A stretch of 64,000 nt of DNA from Deinococcus betulae (lineage in GTDB: Bacteria; Deinococcota; Deinococci; Deinococcales; Deinococcaceae): NCBI RefSeq assembly GCF_020166395.1, contig NZ_JAIQXU010000020.1:35009-99008 (forward strand). Reading direction: 5' to 3'. The position numbers and the translations under genes were made by a program. The notes beneath the pieces are model-generated. The model saw only the letters and a program-made list of their open reading frames with translations. It made no database searches and was not told the DNA's origin. Position 1 is the first letter of the stretch. Each line of letters starts with the position of its first letter. Shown one piece after another: positions 41,211 through 52,300 of this stretch.

Positions 41211-43164
41211 CAAAGCCTACGAACAAGATGTTCAGGGGTGCGCCGCGGTCGATGTGACCCAGAGTGACCACTGACGCCGTGCTTTCCGGCAACTTGAAAC
41301 TATTGACAGCGCCGCCCAGCAGGGTCATCCAAAACGGGGGGGCTGTTTTACTCACGGTGGTCTGGCCGTTGGCGATCACCGTCGTCCCCGCCTGCAACTG
41401 AGCGTTGGCAGCCTGCTGAACTCCGGTCAAAGTCCCACGGACCGCGTCAATGGCCGCCGAGGGAGCAGATGCACGGTAGGACGGCGTCAGGCCGATGGTG
41501 CCGTCTGCCGAGACTCCAGTCGCTCGGATCCGAAGGGCCTGCCCGGTAGGGAGGGCCAGTTCGGTGAAGGTCATCTGCACCCGTTTGGTGGCGTCCAGGG
41601 TCGCCGTACCTTTCCACACAAAATTGCCCTGCGCGGCTGGGGTGGTCACGAAAAACTCGACCGTTCCGCCTTCAATCAGATCCAAGGCCACCACCATGCG
41701 CGCAGGAATCAGTTGGCCCATTTGAAACGGCGCCTCTACGCTTGGTCCAGCCGACGGCTGGGTTCCTGCAGCACTGACCTCCACTGGCGCTGCCTCCCGC
41801 GCAGGTGCAGCGGGGGCGGCGCTGAACAGAACCCGGGTGCCGCCCCGTGCCGTGACATTCGGCGCTTCCGGAGTCGAACCGTTCGCCTGCTGCTGAACTT
41901 GCCGCGCCTCTGATGGGGCAGCGGTACCCGACTGACCGAGAGATTTGAAGCCAGCACTGGCCTTCGGATCATAGATGACCTTCAAGGCTGTTCCTGTGGC
42001 CGGGCGTACCCCGGTCGCACTCGGGGCTGGGGTATTACTTGCCGGAGCTGATGCTTGAGTGGACGGTTCAGCAGCGCCGGCATTCGACGAATCAGCCGAC
42101 TGCCCTGCGCCACTTGACCAGACGGACATCCGTCCAGTCTTCTGAACCGCTGGTGACGCCGAGGCCGCGTAAACGACGTTGATGCTGGGCTTTGCAGGCG
42201 CTGCCACCGCTTCACGGCCTGGCTGAGTGGTCGGCACGGCTGTTGACGGCGCCGCAACTGTGGCAGTGGACGGCTCGGCCACGTGAACGGGTACGCCGGA
42301 AGCAGCTGTCTGCCCGTAGATATCGTCCCAGTTCACGGCGGTCTGTGGTGGTGTCGATGTAGAGGACGGAGGGGTCGCCGCCGTTACGGTGACCGGCGCG
42401 ACCGGATCAGGCATCCGGGCACTTGAAACGTCGTTGTAGCTGCTGTCTGGCACCGCAGCGCTGCTGGGGGGGGGCGTGTAAACGGAAGTGGGCGGGGGCG
42501 CATAGGCCGTCGAAGCAGCAGGAGGGGTGTAAGACGAGCTGGAATCATCGTAGGCCGGTGAGGAATAGGACGGTGTGTTCAAGTCAGATGCTGTAGGTGC
42601 CACAGCGGACGCCGTAGGCGCGGTGCCCTGCCCCTGTGGAGGTGGCTGGAGTGGACTGGTGGTCTGCGAAGGATACTGCGGTAGTCCAGAGGGTGCTGTC
42701 GCGGTCTGACCTGATTCTCCTGAGGGCGTCTCTGCGGTCTGGGGCATAGGTTTCGCGGCGGTCTTTGAAGCCGACTTGGGCAGAAACATCAAGGCACCCA
42801 GCCCAAGAATGGCCACGCCCGCGGCGGCTGCCCCGACCATTCGCATATCGACGACTGGCGCGCCATTCGTGGTTTTGCGGGAAAACCGTCTGGTGACACG
42901 CTCAATGAAATTCTCCCGGCCCTGAAGCGCGGCCGCCTGTTCCTGAAGCAGCACGGACGAGTGAAGTTCGGCATCGTCTACCCGGGCCAGGGAGGCCTGG
43001 ATAGCCAGCTGAGGATCACGGCCTTTGAGGGCTTCGATAACCGTTGCGAAGTCCGGGCTGTTGGGATCTTCAGGAAGCTCGAGCCCGTGAGCGGCAATCT
43101 GAGGCCGGAGCGTGTTGATCTGCTCCTGGTCGTAAACGAAATGCGGCTGCGTGTCTTCTGTCAT
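41197..43164 (-). CDS. VirB10/TrbI-like conjugation protein
   Basis: A 655-residue protein spanning the cell envelope. The cytoplasmic N-terminus (1-105) is followed by one transmembrane helix (about 109-128, VGAAAAGVAILGLGALMFLP), then a very long Pro/Ser/Ala/Thr-rich linker to about 450. The C-terminal domain has MGQLIPARMVVALDLIEGGTVEFFV and MTLLGGAVNSF, the VirB10/TrbI pattern. The linker contains many TPPPSS-like repeats. A minus-strand promoter with -10 TAGGCT six bases before the ATG suggests a leaderless message. It is the only secretion gene on this strand. Confidence 0.78.
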   Translation of the reverse strand: MTEDTQPHFVYDQEQINTLRPQIAAHGLELPEDPNSPDFATVIEALKGRDPQLAIQASLARVDDAELHSSVLLQEQAAALQGRENFIERVTRRFSRKTTNGAPVVDMRMVGAAAAGVAILGLGALMFLPKSASKTAAKPMPQTAETPSGESGQTATAPSGLPQYPSQTTSPLQPPPQGQGTAPTASAVAPTASDLNTPSYSSPAYDDSSSSYTPPAASTAYAPPPTSVYTPPPSSAAVPDSSYNDVSSARMPDPVAPVTVTAATPPSSTSTPPQTAVNWDDIYGQTAASGVPVHVAEPSTATVAAPSTAVPTTQPGREAVAAPAKPSINVVYAASASPAVQKTGRMSVWSSGAGQSADSSNAGAAEPSTQASAPASNTPAPSATGVRPATGTALKVIYDPKASAGFKSLGQSGTAAPSEARQVQQQANGSTPEAPNVTARGGTRVLFSAAPAAPAREAAPVEVSAAGTQPSAGPSVEAPFQMGQLIPARMVVALDLIEGGTVEFFVTTPAAQGNFVWKGTATLDATKRVQMTFTELALPTGQALRIRATGVSADGTIGLTPSYRASAPSAAIDAVRGTLTGVQQAANAQLQAGTTVIANGQTTVSKTAPPFWMTLLGGAVNSFKLPESTASVVTLGHIDRGAPLNILFVGFDGGR

Positions 43165-43198
43165 ACCGGCAGCCTAGGTGCGGCCAAGTTCTGCCCAC
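43165..43198 (-). promoter_or_regulatory. Leaderless-type promoter of virB10-like gene
   Basis: On the minus strand: -35 GTGGGC (43193-43198), 16-base spacer, -10 TAGGCT (43171-43176), six bases to the ATG at 43164. Confidence 0.5.
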
Positions 43199-43257
43199 CG
43201 CTCACCCTTCTTCGGCAATAGAGCGGGAGGGTGACGCGGCGGGAACCTGAATCCTCC

Positions 43258-43299
43258 TACGGTCAGGGAGTTCGCCTCGGGCGCGAACGTGGAGGAAAT
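43258..43299 (+). promoter_or_regulatory. Promoter -10 and RBS of 43300 gene
   Basis: TACGGT at 43258-43263, the same hexamer as before virB4, but with a 36-base leader ending in GGAGGAAAT before the ATG. Confidence 0.45.
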
Positions 43300-43695
43300 A
43301 TGTACGCACACATGGTTCGCAGTCGCTTCACCCAGTTCAGCCAGAAGTTGGGCGTCTCTCCCCTTACCCTCGTCATCTGGCTGGGCATTTTGTCTATCTT
43401 GTTGATGGTGTGTGTTGCTGGAGCAAGCAACACTGGGGGGCCCACCAACCCTTTCGACAGCACCTTTGAGTCACAGGGCAAGATCGGCTGTGGCTGGGTC
43501 GCGTCTTTCGTCAGCTCAATTCTGGTGCGGATCATCTTCTTCGGGATGGCGATCATCGGCTTCGTGATGGGTCTAGCCCGCATGCGCAACGGCTGGGCCA
43601 CCTGCGCGGTGGGCATCGTGGGGGGCATTTTGTCACTGCAGGCTATTCCGCTGGGCAAGAACCTCGGCATCGTGCCCCCCCAGTGCGGGCTGTAA
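43300..43695 (+). CDS. VirB2/TrbC-like membrane protein
   Basis: A 131-residue protein with three hydrophobic segments (about 20-42, 66-90, 97-115). The last two, separated by a short basic loop (LARMRNGW), resemble the paired helices of VirB2/TrbC pilins. The first could be a signal or anchor. GGAGGAAAT fixes ATG 43300. It stands directly before VirB3-like and VirB4 genes, the usual virB2-3-4 order. Identity rests on topology and position, not on sequence. Confidence 0.5.
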   Translation: MYAHMVRSRFTQFSQKLGVSPLTLVIWLGILSILLMVCVAGASNTGGPTNPFDSTFESQGKIGCGWVASFVSSILVRIIFFGMAIIGFVMGLARMRNGWATCAVGIVGGILSLQAIPLGKNLGIVPPQCGL

Positions 43696-43717
43696 TTCAC
43701 CGTAAGTAGAGGGCGTT

Positions 43718-44074
43718 ATGGAATATGACCGGATCTACCGCTTTGATCAGGAGCCCGAATGGCGGTTTGGCATTACCTGGCCCAAACTTGGAAAATCCGC
43801 TGGCGTCGGCACGGTGGTCTTCCTGCTGATTGGCGGCGTGGTCCAGGGCATTCCACTGCTGGCTATCCTCCTGGGGGTGGTCGTGGCGACCTATCTCGCC
43901 ATTGCCACGTATGAGCGGGCCGTGCCCAAACGTTACATCCAGAACCTCTACTACTACATGACGACGCCGATGGTTTTCTCGGTCACCAACGACAGTCATC
44001 CCCTGCCACTCGCGGTGCCCAGGCACCTGGCCTCACCTCAGCGCCCCAAGGCGTTGCACCCCGCCCAGCCTTAA
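43718..44074 (+). CDS. VirB3-like membrane protein
   Basis: A 118-residue protein with two adjacent transmembrane segments (about 27-45 and 48-64) and the cytoplasmic PKRYIQNLYYYM helix typical after VirB3/TrbD hairpins. The N-terminus is acidic and aromatic. It lies between the VirB2-like gene and virB4, where VirB3 belongs. VirB3 helps build the inner-membrane part of the channel together with VirB4. Confidence 0.6.
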   Translation: MEYDRIYRFDQEPEWRFGITWPKLGKSAGVGTVVFLLIGGVVQGIPLLAILLGVVVATYLAIATYERAVPKRYIQNLYYYMTTPMVFSVTNDSHPLPLAVPRHLASPQRPKALHPAQP

Positions 44075-44086
44075 GTCCAACAGTGC

Positions 44087-44124
44087 AGCCGACCCGTTAC
44101 CAGCAACGGGTCGGCTTTGTTCTT
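44087..44124 (+). terminator. Rho-independent terminator before virB4
   Basis: Perfect twelve-pair stem AGCCGACCCGTT/AACGGGTCGGCT with a six-base loop and TTGTTCTT tail. It separates the virB2-3 transcript from virB4, whose own promoter starts inside the tail. Confidence 0.8.
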
Positions 44125-44156
44125 GGGGCCAACCAGAAAGCTCCTACGGTAAATCC
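44123..44156 (+). promoter_or_regulatory. Leaderless promoter of virB4 operon
   Basis: -35 TTGGGG (44123-44128), 16-base spacer, -10 TACGGT (44145-44150), six bases, ATG at 44157. Confidence 0.65.
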
Positions 44157-46697
44157 ATGTCTCTAATTGCGATGCTCCGAAGTCGGCTCGTGCCCCATCG
44201 CCCGTCCAGCTGGACTGAGAAGTCCGTCATGCTGGGCATTCATAAGAACGTGCACTTTGCCCGGAACGGTACATCCGAGATTGGCTTTGAGGTGTTCCTG
44301 CCGCCATCACTCTTGGTGGACGGTGTTCGGCGTGACGCCATCAAACACACCCTCAACGTGCTGCTCAGCCGGGCGCTCCCCGTAGGTGCACGGGGACGGT
44401 TCATTGTGGACAACGCCGATCTGGAGGAGTGGGAACTGAGGCGCTGCACCTTGGCCGTCCCCCAAGACGCCAGCGTCCTGAGCGAAGTGATCGAGGCCGA
44501 CAATGCGAGCCTTACCCGCGCCCGAAAGGCCGGAGAGCTCAAGGTGCTGCGCTACTACCTTCTGGTCAAGCTCGACCGCAAGATTCCCAAGGGGCGGAGT
44601 TTATCGGAACGGGAACGAGACCTGATGACGGACTACGCCAATGCCTTTGCCAATCGTCTGGGCACGGCCTTGGACGCGGCCGGCTGGAGCCCTCTGCGCA
44701 TGCAGTCCCAAGACATCGCCGACCTCATCTACAAGTACCGCAACCGGCAATTCGGGCGCATGGCAAAGCCGTTCCGGAGTGTGGTCCCCACGGGCGCCCT
44801 GGGTGCCCGCGAACTCCAAGGAAATCCCAATCATGACCTGCCGTCGCCCCGACGCCAGATGTCTGAATCTTCGGTCGACAAATCCAATCCCGGATTTCTC
44901 GTCGTCGGCAGCCACCTGGTCAATGTGGTCAGTTGGACGGAAATCGAGGACGGTGGCACCCAGAGCGGGATGCTGGAGCACCTGCTGACAGTCATGCGTG
45001 AAGTGGATTTCTTCCTCATGATCGACTTCGTGATGGTGAACCCCACCACCAAGAAAGCAGCACTGTCTTACAAGGCAGAAGGCGCCAAAAACAGCATTGA
45101 AGATGGCGGCGGATCGGCCAATCAAGCCATCAACGACGAGATGCAGGAAGCGCTCTACAACCTTACGCGTGGTCACGACAAGATGGTGCTGTTTGGCGTG
45201 GCTATGGTGATTTACGCCAAGACCATTGAGCAGCTTCACGACAGCACCCGGCGGGCGCGAACTGAAATGGGTCAGGTGGGCGGTGCCATTGCCCGCATTG
45301 GCAACGTGGAAAACATCAAACAGTACGAACTTCTGGAGCCATTCAACGGCCAGAACAACCAGTATCTGTTTGACGGACGCACCCTGAACGTCGCAGCGCT
45401 GATCCCGCAGGTTGGGTCCTGGATCGGCACAGAAGACCCCCTGGTGGTCTTTCGCAATCGTCAGGGCGGCTTGACTCCAATCAATCAAGCCGTGGGCACG
45501 AACAACTCGGGCACGTTCATCCTCGGGGGCGCAGGCAGCGGCAAATCCAACCTCAACATGACGATGCTGCTCAATGTTTGTGCACTCAAGGGCCGAGTCT
45601 ATATTCTCGACCTCAAAGAGGATTACAAGACGCTGGTACAGGCCGTTGAAGGCGAAGTAATCACCATTCGACCTGGGGCCAAGCTCCCCAACGGCGATCA
45701 TGTCCGCATCAACATGTTCGACTTGCCTGTTGGCGAGGTGCGGCCGTCATCCGATAAACGCAACCTGCTGATGGGCATGTTCAAAGCCATGCTGATGTCC
45801 AGTGGAGGCCTGGGACCTCTGGACTACACCATCCTCACCAGCGCCATTGAATCAGCGTATGCACTGGCCGTGGGCAGCATTCCAGGGATGGAAGAACTGA
45901 CGGAGTATTACAAGCCTTTTTACCTCTCAGACTTCGTGCGCATCATGCGGAACCTGCCCACTGTGGCCGGCGTCGCACCCGACGACACCATGCAGCAGGC
46001 CATCAAAACGCTGGCCGCTCGCCTGGGGGCCTTCACCGGCAATTCGCCTCTGGGCCCTTTCATGGACGGACCGACGACCGTTCGCGTTCAGGCCGACGTC
46101 ACCTGCTTTGACATCTCGGCCATGCGCGAGGAGTCCGCACGGGAACTCCGGCGAATCGGCATGATTCTGCTGGTTGACCTGATCTGGCGCAGCGGTCTAG
46201 AGAGCCCAGGGGTCATCAAGTACCCCGTCTTCGAAGAGCTGGGGGCCATGGCCGAGATCGAAGAGGCCGCCACTTTCGTGGCAAACATGTTCAAAGTCGG
46301 CCGTTCGGCTGGCTTCTGGCCAGTTGCCATAACGCAGGAAATCGGCGACCTGATGAAAGTCAAAGGCATCATCAACAACAGTGCCCTGCGCCTGATCGGC
46401 AACGTGTCTGAGGAAGAGGCCGAAGAAATTGTCAAGGCCTTGAAACTGAGCCCGGCGACACACGATGCAATCAACAGCCTGGGCGGCGGCCGCGACTTCC
46501 GAGAATACGTGGCGCTTCTGGAGTTGAGCAGCGGCGTTCTGGTGGGCGACGTGATTCAGAACCATTTGCACCCTTTCAAATACTGGCTGACAACCACCAA
46601 ACAGGAAGACACCACCCGGCTGGCCGCGTACGCAGAGCGGCTCGGCGGCAACCGAGTGGCTGCGGCCAAAGCGCTGGCCGGCATCGTGGCCGCCTAA
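44157..46697 (+). CDS. virB4: Type IV secretion ATPase VirB4
   Basis: An 846-residue ATPase that powers channel assembly and substrate passage. The N-terminal 400 residues are the less conserved CagE/TrbE-type region. Walker A is GGAGSGKS (about 458-465), followed by YILDLKEDYKTLV. A Walker B-like stretch lies near YPVFEELGAMAEI, and a later GFWPVAITQEIGDL motif is typical of VirB4/TraG-type motors. The length is standard. Leaderless promoter directly upstream. It starts the main operon running through virD4. Confidence 0.88.
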   Translation: MSLIAMLRSRLVPHRPSSWTEKSVMLGIHKNVHFARNGTSEIGFEVFLPPSLLVDGVRRDAIKHTLNVLLSRALPVGARGRFIVDNADLEEWELRRCTLAVPQDASVLSEVIEADNASLTRARKAGELKVLRYYLLVKLDRKIPKGRSLSERERDLMTDYANAFANRLGTALDAAGWSPLRMQSQDIADLIYKYRNRQFGRMAKPFRSVVPTGALGARELQGNPNHDLPSPRRQMSESSVDKSNPGFLVVGSHLVNVVSWTEIEDGGTQSGMLEHLLTVMREVDFFLMIDFVMVNPTTKKAALSYKAEGAKNSIEDGGGSANQAINDEMQEALYNLTRGHDKMVLFGVAMVIYAKTIEQLHDSTRRARTEMGQVGGAIARIGNVENIKQYELLEPFNGQNNQYLFDGRTLNVAALIPQVGSWIGTEDPLVVFRNRQGGLTPINQAVGTNNSGTFILGGAGSGKSNLNMTMLLNVCALKGRVYILDLKEDYKTLVQAVEGEVITIRPGAKLPNGDHVRINMFDLPVGEVRPSSDKRNLLMGMFKAMLMSSGGLGPLDYTILTSAIESAYALAVGSIPGMEELTEYYKPFYLSDFVRIMRNLPTVAGVAPDDTMQQAIKTLAARLGAFTGNSPLGPFMDGPTTVRVQADVTCFDISAMREESARELRRIGMILLVDLIWRSGLESPGVIKYPVFEELGAMAEIEEAATFVANMFKVGRSAGFWPVAITQEIGDLMKVKGIINNSALRLIGNVSEEEAEEIVKALKLSPATHDAINSLGGGRDFREYVALLELSSGVLVGDVIQNHLHPFKYWLTTTKQEDTTRLAAYAERLGGNRVAAAKALAGIVAA

Positions 46698-46708
46698 GGA
46701 GAAACCCT

Positions 46709-47641
46709 ATGAAAACGACCCGGCTGTTTATGTTGACCGCTGCTCTGCTGGGCAGCTCCGTGCAGGCGACAGGGATTACCCCACCCACACAGATCAGCAA
46801 CGCCTACGACTTTTACAAGCGGAACAAGGCCTGGCTGACCTCGCTCACTGACCTACAGTCCATCAGCGACCGCATCTTCAACGAAGACAACATGAAAAAT
46901 ATCGCTGGCGTGATGCTCCAGCGCCTGGCCGATCAGGGCTTCAATACCTTGGGCATCAATCCAGATGGCTTTTTAAATGACATGCAGGCCCAGATTGACG
47001 CCATCAAGGCAGAAATCAATAAGGGGCAAGCATACATCGCTTCCGGCGCGTTCATGAAACCGGGCACCAAGGATGTCGACACGTCCATCGCCTTCAACCC
47101 TACGTTGCAACAGATGAAGCGCGACAGCGCCGTGCAGCGTCTCCAGGCCGATGAACAGACCAAAGTCCAGCTTCAAAACACGGCTGACAGCGCCAAAACT
47201 GTGGAAGAGACCCTTAAAACCTCCGAAACACTTCAAGACCGTGCCAAGGACGTGGCCAGTCAATCGCTTGAGCTGGGCAACACCCTGAACGGGGTCGACA
47301 GCACCCGTGACGGCGTCCAGGTGCTGGGCCAGATCATCCTGGAAGACATGAACAATCGCGCCATGAGCGACGCGGCCCTGGCCGCTCAATTCGCCCAGCT
47401 GGCCCGCAGCATGGACATCACGAACCAGACCATGGGCGCCGTGGTCAGCGACATCATCGCCAAGAAAAAAGGTGAGGCTCAGGCCCGGCAGCAGATCGTC
47501 GAGGAGCAGGTAGCGCAGTCGGTGGCCCGCGCTGACCAGACGGCCCAGACCATCGAGTCCACCGGGGTCACCATCAGCAATCTGACAGCGCCTACGACAC
47601 CAAGTTCCACCTCTGTTGGTGACCTTCTGCGGGGCAACTGA
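46709..47641 (+). CDS. TrbJ/VirB5-like exported protein
   Basis: A 310-residue exported protein: signal peptide with cleavage after VQA near residue 20, then long helices with coiled-coil spacing (residues 90-270, Gln- and Ala-rich). This is the shape of TrbJ/VirB5 proteins, which help form the pilus tip and sit between virB4 and trbL/virB6. GGAG precedes the ATG. The stop shares one base with the start of the next gene. Confidence 0.62.
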   Translation: MKTTRLFMLTAALLGSSVQATGITPPTQISNAYDFYKRNKAWLTSLTDLQSISDRIFNEDNMKNIAGVMLQRLADQGFNTLGINPDGFLNDMQAQIDAIKAEINKGQAYIASGAFMKPGTKDVDTSIAFNPTLQQMKRDSAVQRLQADEQTKVQLQNTADSAKTVEETLKTSETLQDRAKDVASQSLELGNTLNGVDSTRDGVQVLGQIILEDMNNRAMSDAALAAQFAQLARSMDITNQTMGAVVSDIIAKKKGEAQARQQIVEEQVAQSVARADQTAQTIESTGVTISNLTAPTTPSSTSVGDLLRGN

Positions 47642-49251
47642 TGTCCCGCAGGACAGCGGCGATCCTGGGCCTGCTGCTGGCCATGTGGGCAGGTCAGGCC
47701 CATGCAGTCAATGCCACGCCCGGCCTCTCTCTGGATCTCAGTGACTACATTCAGAATCCGGGCGACTGGCTCAGATTGATTGCAGCAGACATCGGGAAAT
47801 ATCACATCTACGGCTCCCTGGCCCTGTTTGGCCAGTACCTAATCGGCGGCTTGGGCCTATACACGATCTTCTTCAAAGGCATCCTGCGCAGCAACTGGGG
47901 TGTTGTGGGCATGACCATGATTCGGACCCTGATCGTGCTCGCCCTCATGAGCAGTACCCGCGCTGGCAATGGCCCCGTATGGGCCGCCATCGATCTGTCT
48001 TCAAGCGGTTGGGTGGCGATCTACGACAAGGCCTCAGGCCTCGCAAACCCTCTCATTAAAAATGCGATTGAACCTGGAACAGCTGCCATGGCGGAGGCGG
48101 CCCACAAGTACCTGATGGCCGCCGGTGCCGCATCTGGTATTGCGGAAGTCATCACCACCGCCCAGTGGCACAATCCCGGCAACCCCCTCGACGACGCGAC
48201 GGTGCAGAGCCTCGTCACAGCCGAAATGCAGGCCCGCAAAACCTCTCCGGTGGATCAGGCCAGTTGGATCGTGCAACTGGGCTATCTGCTGATTCTGGGC
48301 TTCTTCTCCCTTTACGTGGCGATCATCATGGGGTCGGCGCTGACCCTGGTGCTGACCGGGTTCACGCTGGTGCTGGCCGTGGTGGCCTGGGGCATCAGCG
48401 ACGGCAAGATGCTGAAGTGGACCCTGATGGCCGTACTTGGAACGTGGCTGACCGCCCTCCTGACGCCCTTTGTCATGGTCTTGGCCGCCAAAACGACGGT
48501 GCAATTCCCCCAACACGTGCTGACACGTCAGGTCGAAAACCACACGGCGCAGTTGGAAGCTCTGGCCTACCAGTACCGCGACGCCATGGTGCAGTGCATG
48601 TCGAATGTCACAGGCACCGGCAACGAGCTGGGGGTTCCGAAATGGCTGGGCGGTGACTACACCTGTAGCGGCATCAAGGCTTTCTTCCTGCAGATCAATT
48701 CCGGGTTGCAGAGCTTCTTCAATATGATTCGGGGCTTCATCATCTTCGTGATTTCCCTGATCATCGGCCAGGCGATGGGCGCCATGTTCTTGCGGCGTGT
48801 ACCGGCGTATTTCGCCACGGCACTCAGTACGGGCATCGACTCAGCGGTCTCCGGCATTCAGGCCGTTGGGGCCGCTGCGGTGGCCCGCGCCATCGGCGGT
48901 CCAGCATCGGCAGCGTCCAGACCCGCAATGGCCCTGGCAGCGTCTGGCGGCCGCGGGCTGGTGGGCGCGGCGACTGCGGGCGAGCGCGCCGCGACCGCAG
49001 CAGGCGCGGCAGGCCGTAAAGCTTACGGCACTGCCCGTCTGGCCAACGCCATGAGCAACTCGGTGGACAATGCGCCGGGCCGCACGGCCGCTGGCTCCTA
49101 CTCTGACGCGGCGGCGCGCCTCCACCCCAGCAACGGCCGCCAGACTGGCCCAAAGGCCGCCTACACGGGCAACCAGGGCACGCACGGCGATACCAGGGGC
49201 ACCACTGCCGCTGTCGGCGCCAAAGCAGGGCAAACCGGCCGGAAGAAATAA
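47641..49251 (+). CDS. TrbL/VirB6-like polytopic membrane protein
   Basis: A 536-residue inner-membrane protein. After a signal-like first segment it has about six transmembrane helices (around 60-80, 88-108, 215-250, 255-285, 355-385), then a long Ala/Gly/Arg/Thr-rich cytoplasmic tail from about 410. This is the TrbL/VirB6 pattern, the central membrane channel part. Position between the TrbJ-like and TraG genes agrees. Confidence 0.7.
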   Translation: MSRRTAAILGLLLAMWAGQAHAVNATPGLSLDLSDYIQNPGDWLRLIAADIGKYHIYGSLALFGQYLIGGLGLYTIFFKGILRSNWGVVGMTMIRTLIVLALMSSTRAGNGPVWAAIDLSSSGWVAIYDKASGLANPLIKNAIEPGTAAMAEAAHKYLMAAGAASGIAEVITTAQWHNPGNPLDDATVQSLVTAEMQARKTSPVDQASWIVQLGYLLILGFFSLYVAIIMGSALTLVLTGFTLVLAVVAWGISDGKMLKWTLMAVLGTWLTALLTPFVMVLAAKTTVQFPQHVLTRQVENHTAQLEALAYQYRDAMVQCMSNVTGTGNELGVPKWLGGDYTCSGIKAFFLQINSGLQSFFNMIRGFIIFVISLIIGQAMGAMFLRRVPAYFATALSTGIDSAVSGIQAVGAAAVARAIGGPASAASRPAMALAASGGRGLVGAATAGERAATAAGAAGRKAYGTARLANAMSNSVDNAPGRTAAGSYSDAAARLHPSNGRQTGPKAAYTGNQGTHGDTRGTTAAVGAKAGQTGRKK

Positions 49252-49317
49252 CCCCAGCGCAGAGAGGCGGGTGGCCTGTAACCAGGGCCCGCCTCCTTGC
49301 TTTGAAAGGAGAGGGAG

Positions 49318-52300
49318 ATGCTACAAAAGCGCCACAACGTCGAGAACGTGCTGCTCAAAAACCTGCCAGCGTGGCTGGTCGCCTGCATGATTGCCTGCGT
49401 GCTGCTGTTTCTCGGCGGCTTGATCTACAGCTGCGCAGAACTGGTCCGCGCCATGGCAGAAATCGGGAAACAATTGGTGGAGCTGGGCTGGGGACGCACC
49501 TACAATGTCACCCACCCCCTCCTGGTATTTGGCGCTTGCCTGGGCGACGGCACCTGCGCGCCGGGCGCCAATAAAGCCCTTGAACGGGCCATTCCCTATG
49601 TCCCTTTTCTCGCCAGCGTCATGCCTCTGGCCCTGGCGGCTGGCCTCTTCGGACGTTACGCCACCAACCCCAACGTGAAGATGCCCGGACAGCAGCGCTG
49701 GGCCGTGGCCGAAGACGCCAAGATCAAGCTCTACACCGAGGGGGATCAGGAGCGCCCGGAAAACCGGCGCAGTGGCTACATGGGCTATTTCATGGCGCCT
49801 GCAGGCCCCGAAAAATTTGACCTTTCCAAGCTGAAAATGATGATGCCGCCGGTTGAAGACCGGTGCACCAACACCATCATCATTTCGGGGGTTGGCGGCG
49901 GGAAGACTTCAGGCCTGTTTATTCCTCAGCTGATGACAGACGCGATCCAGGGCAACAGCGTCATCCTGTTCGACCTGAAATACCCGAACAAGCGCGGTTT
50001 CTACAACATGATCGCGTTCTGGCACCGGCTGGGGCGCAATATTCAGCTGTTCACCCCATTCAGCGAAGACACGCTCCATATGCCCCTCCTAGACGCGGTG
50101 GTGGACCGGAAAACAGCGCTGGAAGTGGCCGAGAGTCTGATCACACCGCCAGAGCACCAAAACGAGGTTGGGGCGCACTACAAGAACGTGGCGCGCGACA
50201 CGCTGGCGTCCATCATGCTTGCGGTGGCCAATCACCCTGTGCCGTCCAAACGGACCTTCCGCGAAGTGCTGCGCGTGGCCCAGTCCACCAAAACCGAGCT
50301 CGAGCACTGGTACAAGCAAGAGAGCGCCAACAACCCAGAAATCAAAGAGGCCATGAAGGGGCTGTTTGACCGGAGTGCGGCTGCCAACGCGGACATGCTC
50401 CGCAGTCTGGTGGCTGACTTGAAAATCTTCTTTGACCCCATCTTGGAACGGGCCACCACAAGCAGCGCAGGACGAAATCTCAACCTGCATCAGGTGTTCC
50501 GGGAACCCACGCTTCTGTATATCGGGATCGAGCAGGAGCACATTGAAAACGGGTCCGGCGAGGCCCTGATCAAGTTGATCAAGCGCCTGATTGACCGCAT
50601 AGGGCAGCAGGAGGCGGCGCGGGTGGGCGGCGTACTCCCTATCCATGTCGAATACCTCTTCGACGAGTTTGCATCGTTCGGAAAGATTGGCAACATGCTC
50701 CGTTCGACCGGCACAAACCGTGAGCGCAACATCGGTATGACCTTGGGGGTACAGAACAGCAGCCAGGGCCGCCTGGTCTATGGGGAACTCTTGTATGCCG
50801 CCATGACCGACAACGTCATGGGCCACACCATCCTGCTTCCCTACGGCATCACCGGGAAAGACGCCATTTACTGGTCGGAGCTTCTAGGGACCACCACCCG
50901 CGTAGTCCCGACGGAAGGCGTGACCCGTGACGCCCTGATGCCCAACCCGTTCAACGCCCGGCGGACCCAGGGGGTCAAAGTCGAGAAGCAGGCGTTTTTG
51001 CCGCCAGAAGAGTTCGCCACATACACCAAAAACGAGGGCGTTCTGATCATGATGGGGTGCCCGCCAGTCCGCATTAAATTGCCGCGTTACGACGCATTGG
51101 AGGTGGTCAAAGGCGGGCGCTGGGGCCGCAAGTCCGTGCCCAACCGCATCGCGCAGGTGTACCGCAACGTGATGGGAGACACTGCACCAGGCGTCCTCAC
51201 CGATCAGCTTCTGGCCGACCCGACCTTCCGGCTCAAAGGGCGCGCCATGACATCAGAAACGCTACCCGATACACCAGAGGCCATGCTGCACGCCTGGGCC
51301 GATGCCGCCTTGGAGCAAGGGGCCAAGGTGCGTCTGGTTCGCGCGTCCACACCCCATAAGGTGTACATAGAAATCGCCTCATTCTCCAGCCCTTTAGCCG
51401 AAGACCAAGTGACTTTCCTAGTCGATCAGAGCAAATGGCTGGCTCGGGGGGCTGCAGGCACAGAGTTGCGTATTACAGACACTGGTCAGGCCCTCCTGGG
51501 CGAAGCAAAGATGCAGCGGTTCTTGGATTCGGAAGTCGTGGGCCCGATTGTCCGCTGGATGCGCCAGCGGGCTCAGAATATTGAGCACCACCCTGTTCGT
51601 GAATCACTTCCAGATGATCAGCGGCAAGAGGCTATGGCCTACTACGAATTTGAAACTCTGGCCATGCCGTCGACCGATCTGCGCGAGCTCTTGGGCGTAG
51701 TGCCTGAATTACCCACCCGCAGGGTAGGAACCCGGAACCTTGTGGTGGTACCCCTGAACGATCCTGCGCGCCTGCGAGAAGCCGTGGAAAAAGCCCGAGA
51801 GAAGGCGGCGCAACAGAATGCCGGCGAAGCCACCGGATGGGGCAAAACCCGCGAAGTAGCGGCAGCACAACTGCCTCTGCCCAAGCACCGCGTCCTCAAC
51901 ATCAGCAAGGGCAGTGGCAAGAGTCCGAAGGGGAGCAAGCCCAAAAGCAGGGGCGCTACTCTTCTGCAAGAAGCCGCGCACCGTCAGCAGCAGGAGGCCG
52001 ACGATATCGCCCTGACGGCCGCGCTAGACCAGGCTGCGCCCGTTCCGCCACCAGTCAGCAAGAAGCGGAACAACACTCCTGCAGCACCCTTGACCCTGTT
52101 TCTGCCGCTGCCTCAGCTTCAAGCTGAAACACAACCCTTGGTGCCTGAAGCGCCAGCCACTGCGCCGCAAGCCCCTGTCTCCATTCAATCTCTGGAAACC
52201 TCCGAAGAGGCAGGAACCGTCAAACGCAGAAGGTCAGGGCCTGCGCCGAAAGGCGACAAACCGAAAGCAGCCAGAAGTCAAAAAAAGGCCTCGAAACCCG

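Noticed and set aside
44601..45701. 366-residue minus-strand frame
   Set aside because: Antisense to virB4; rich in His and Gln as shadow frames are.
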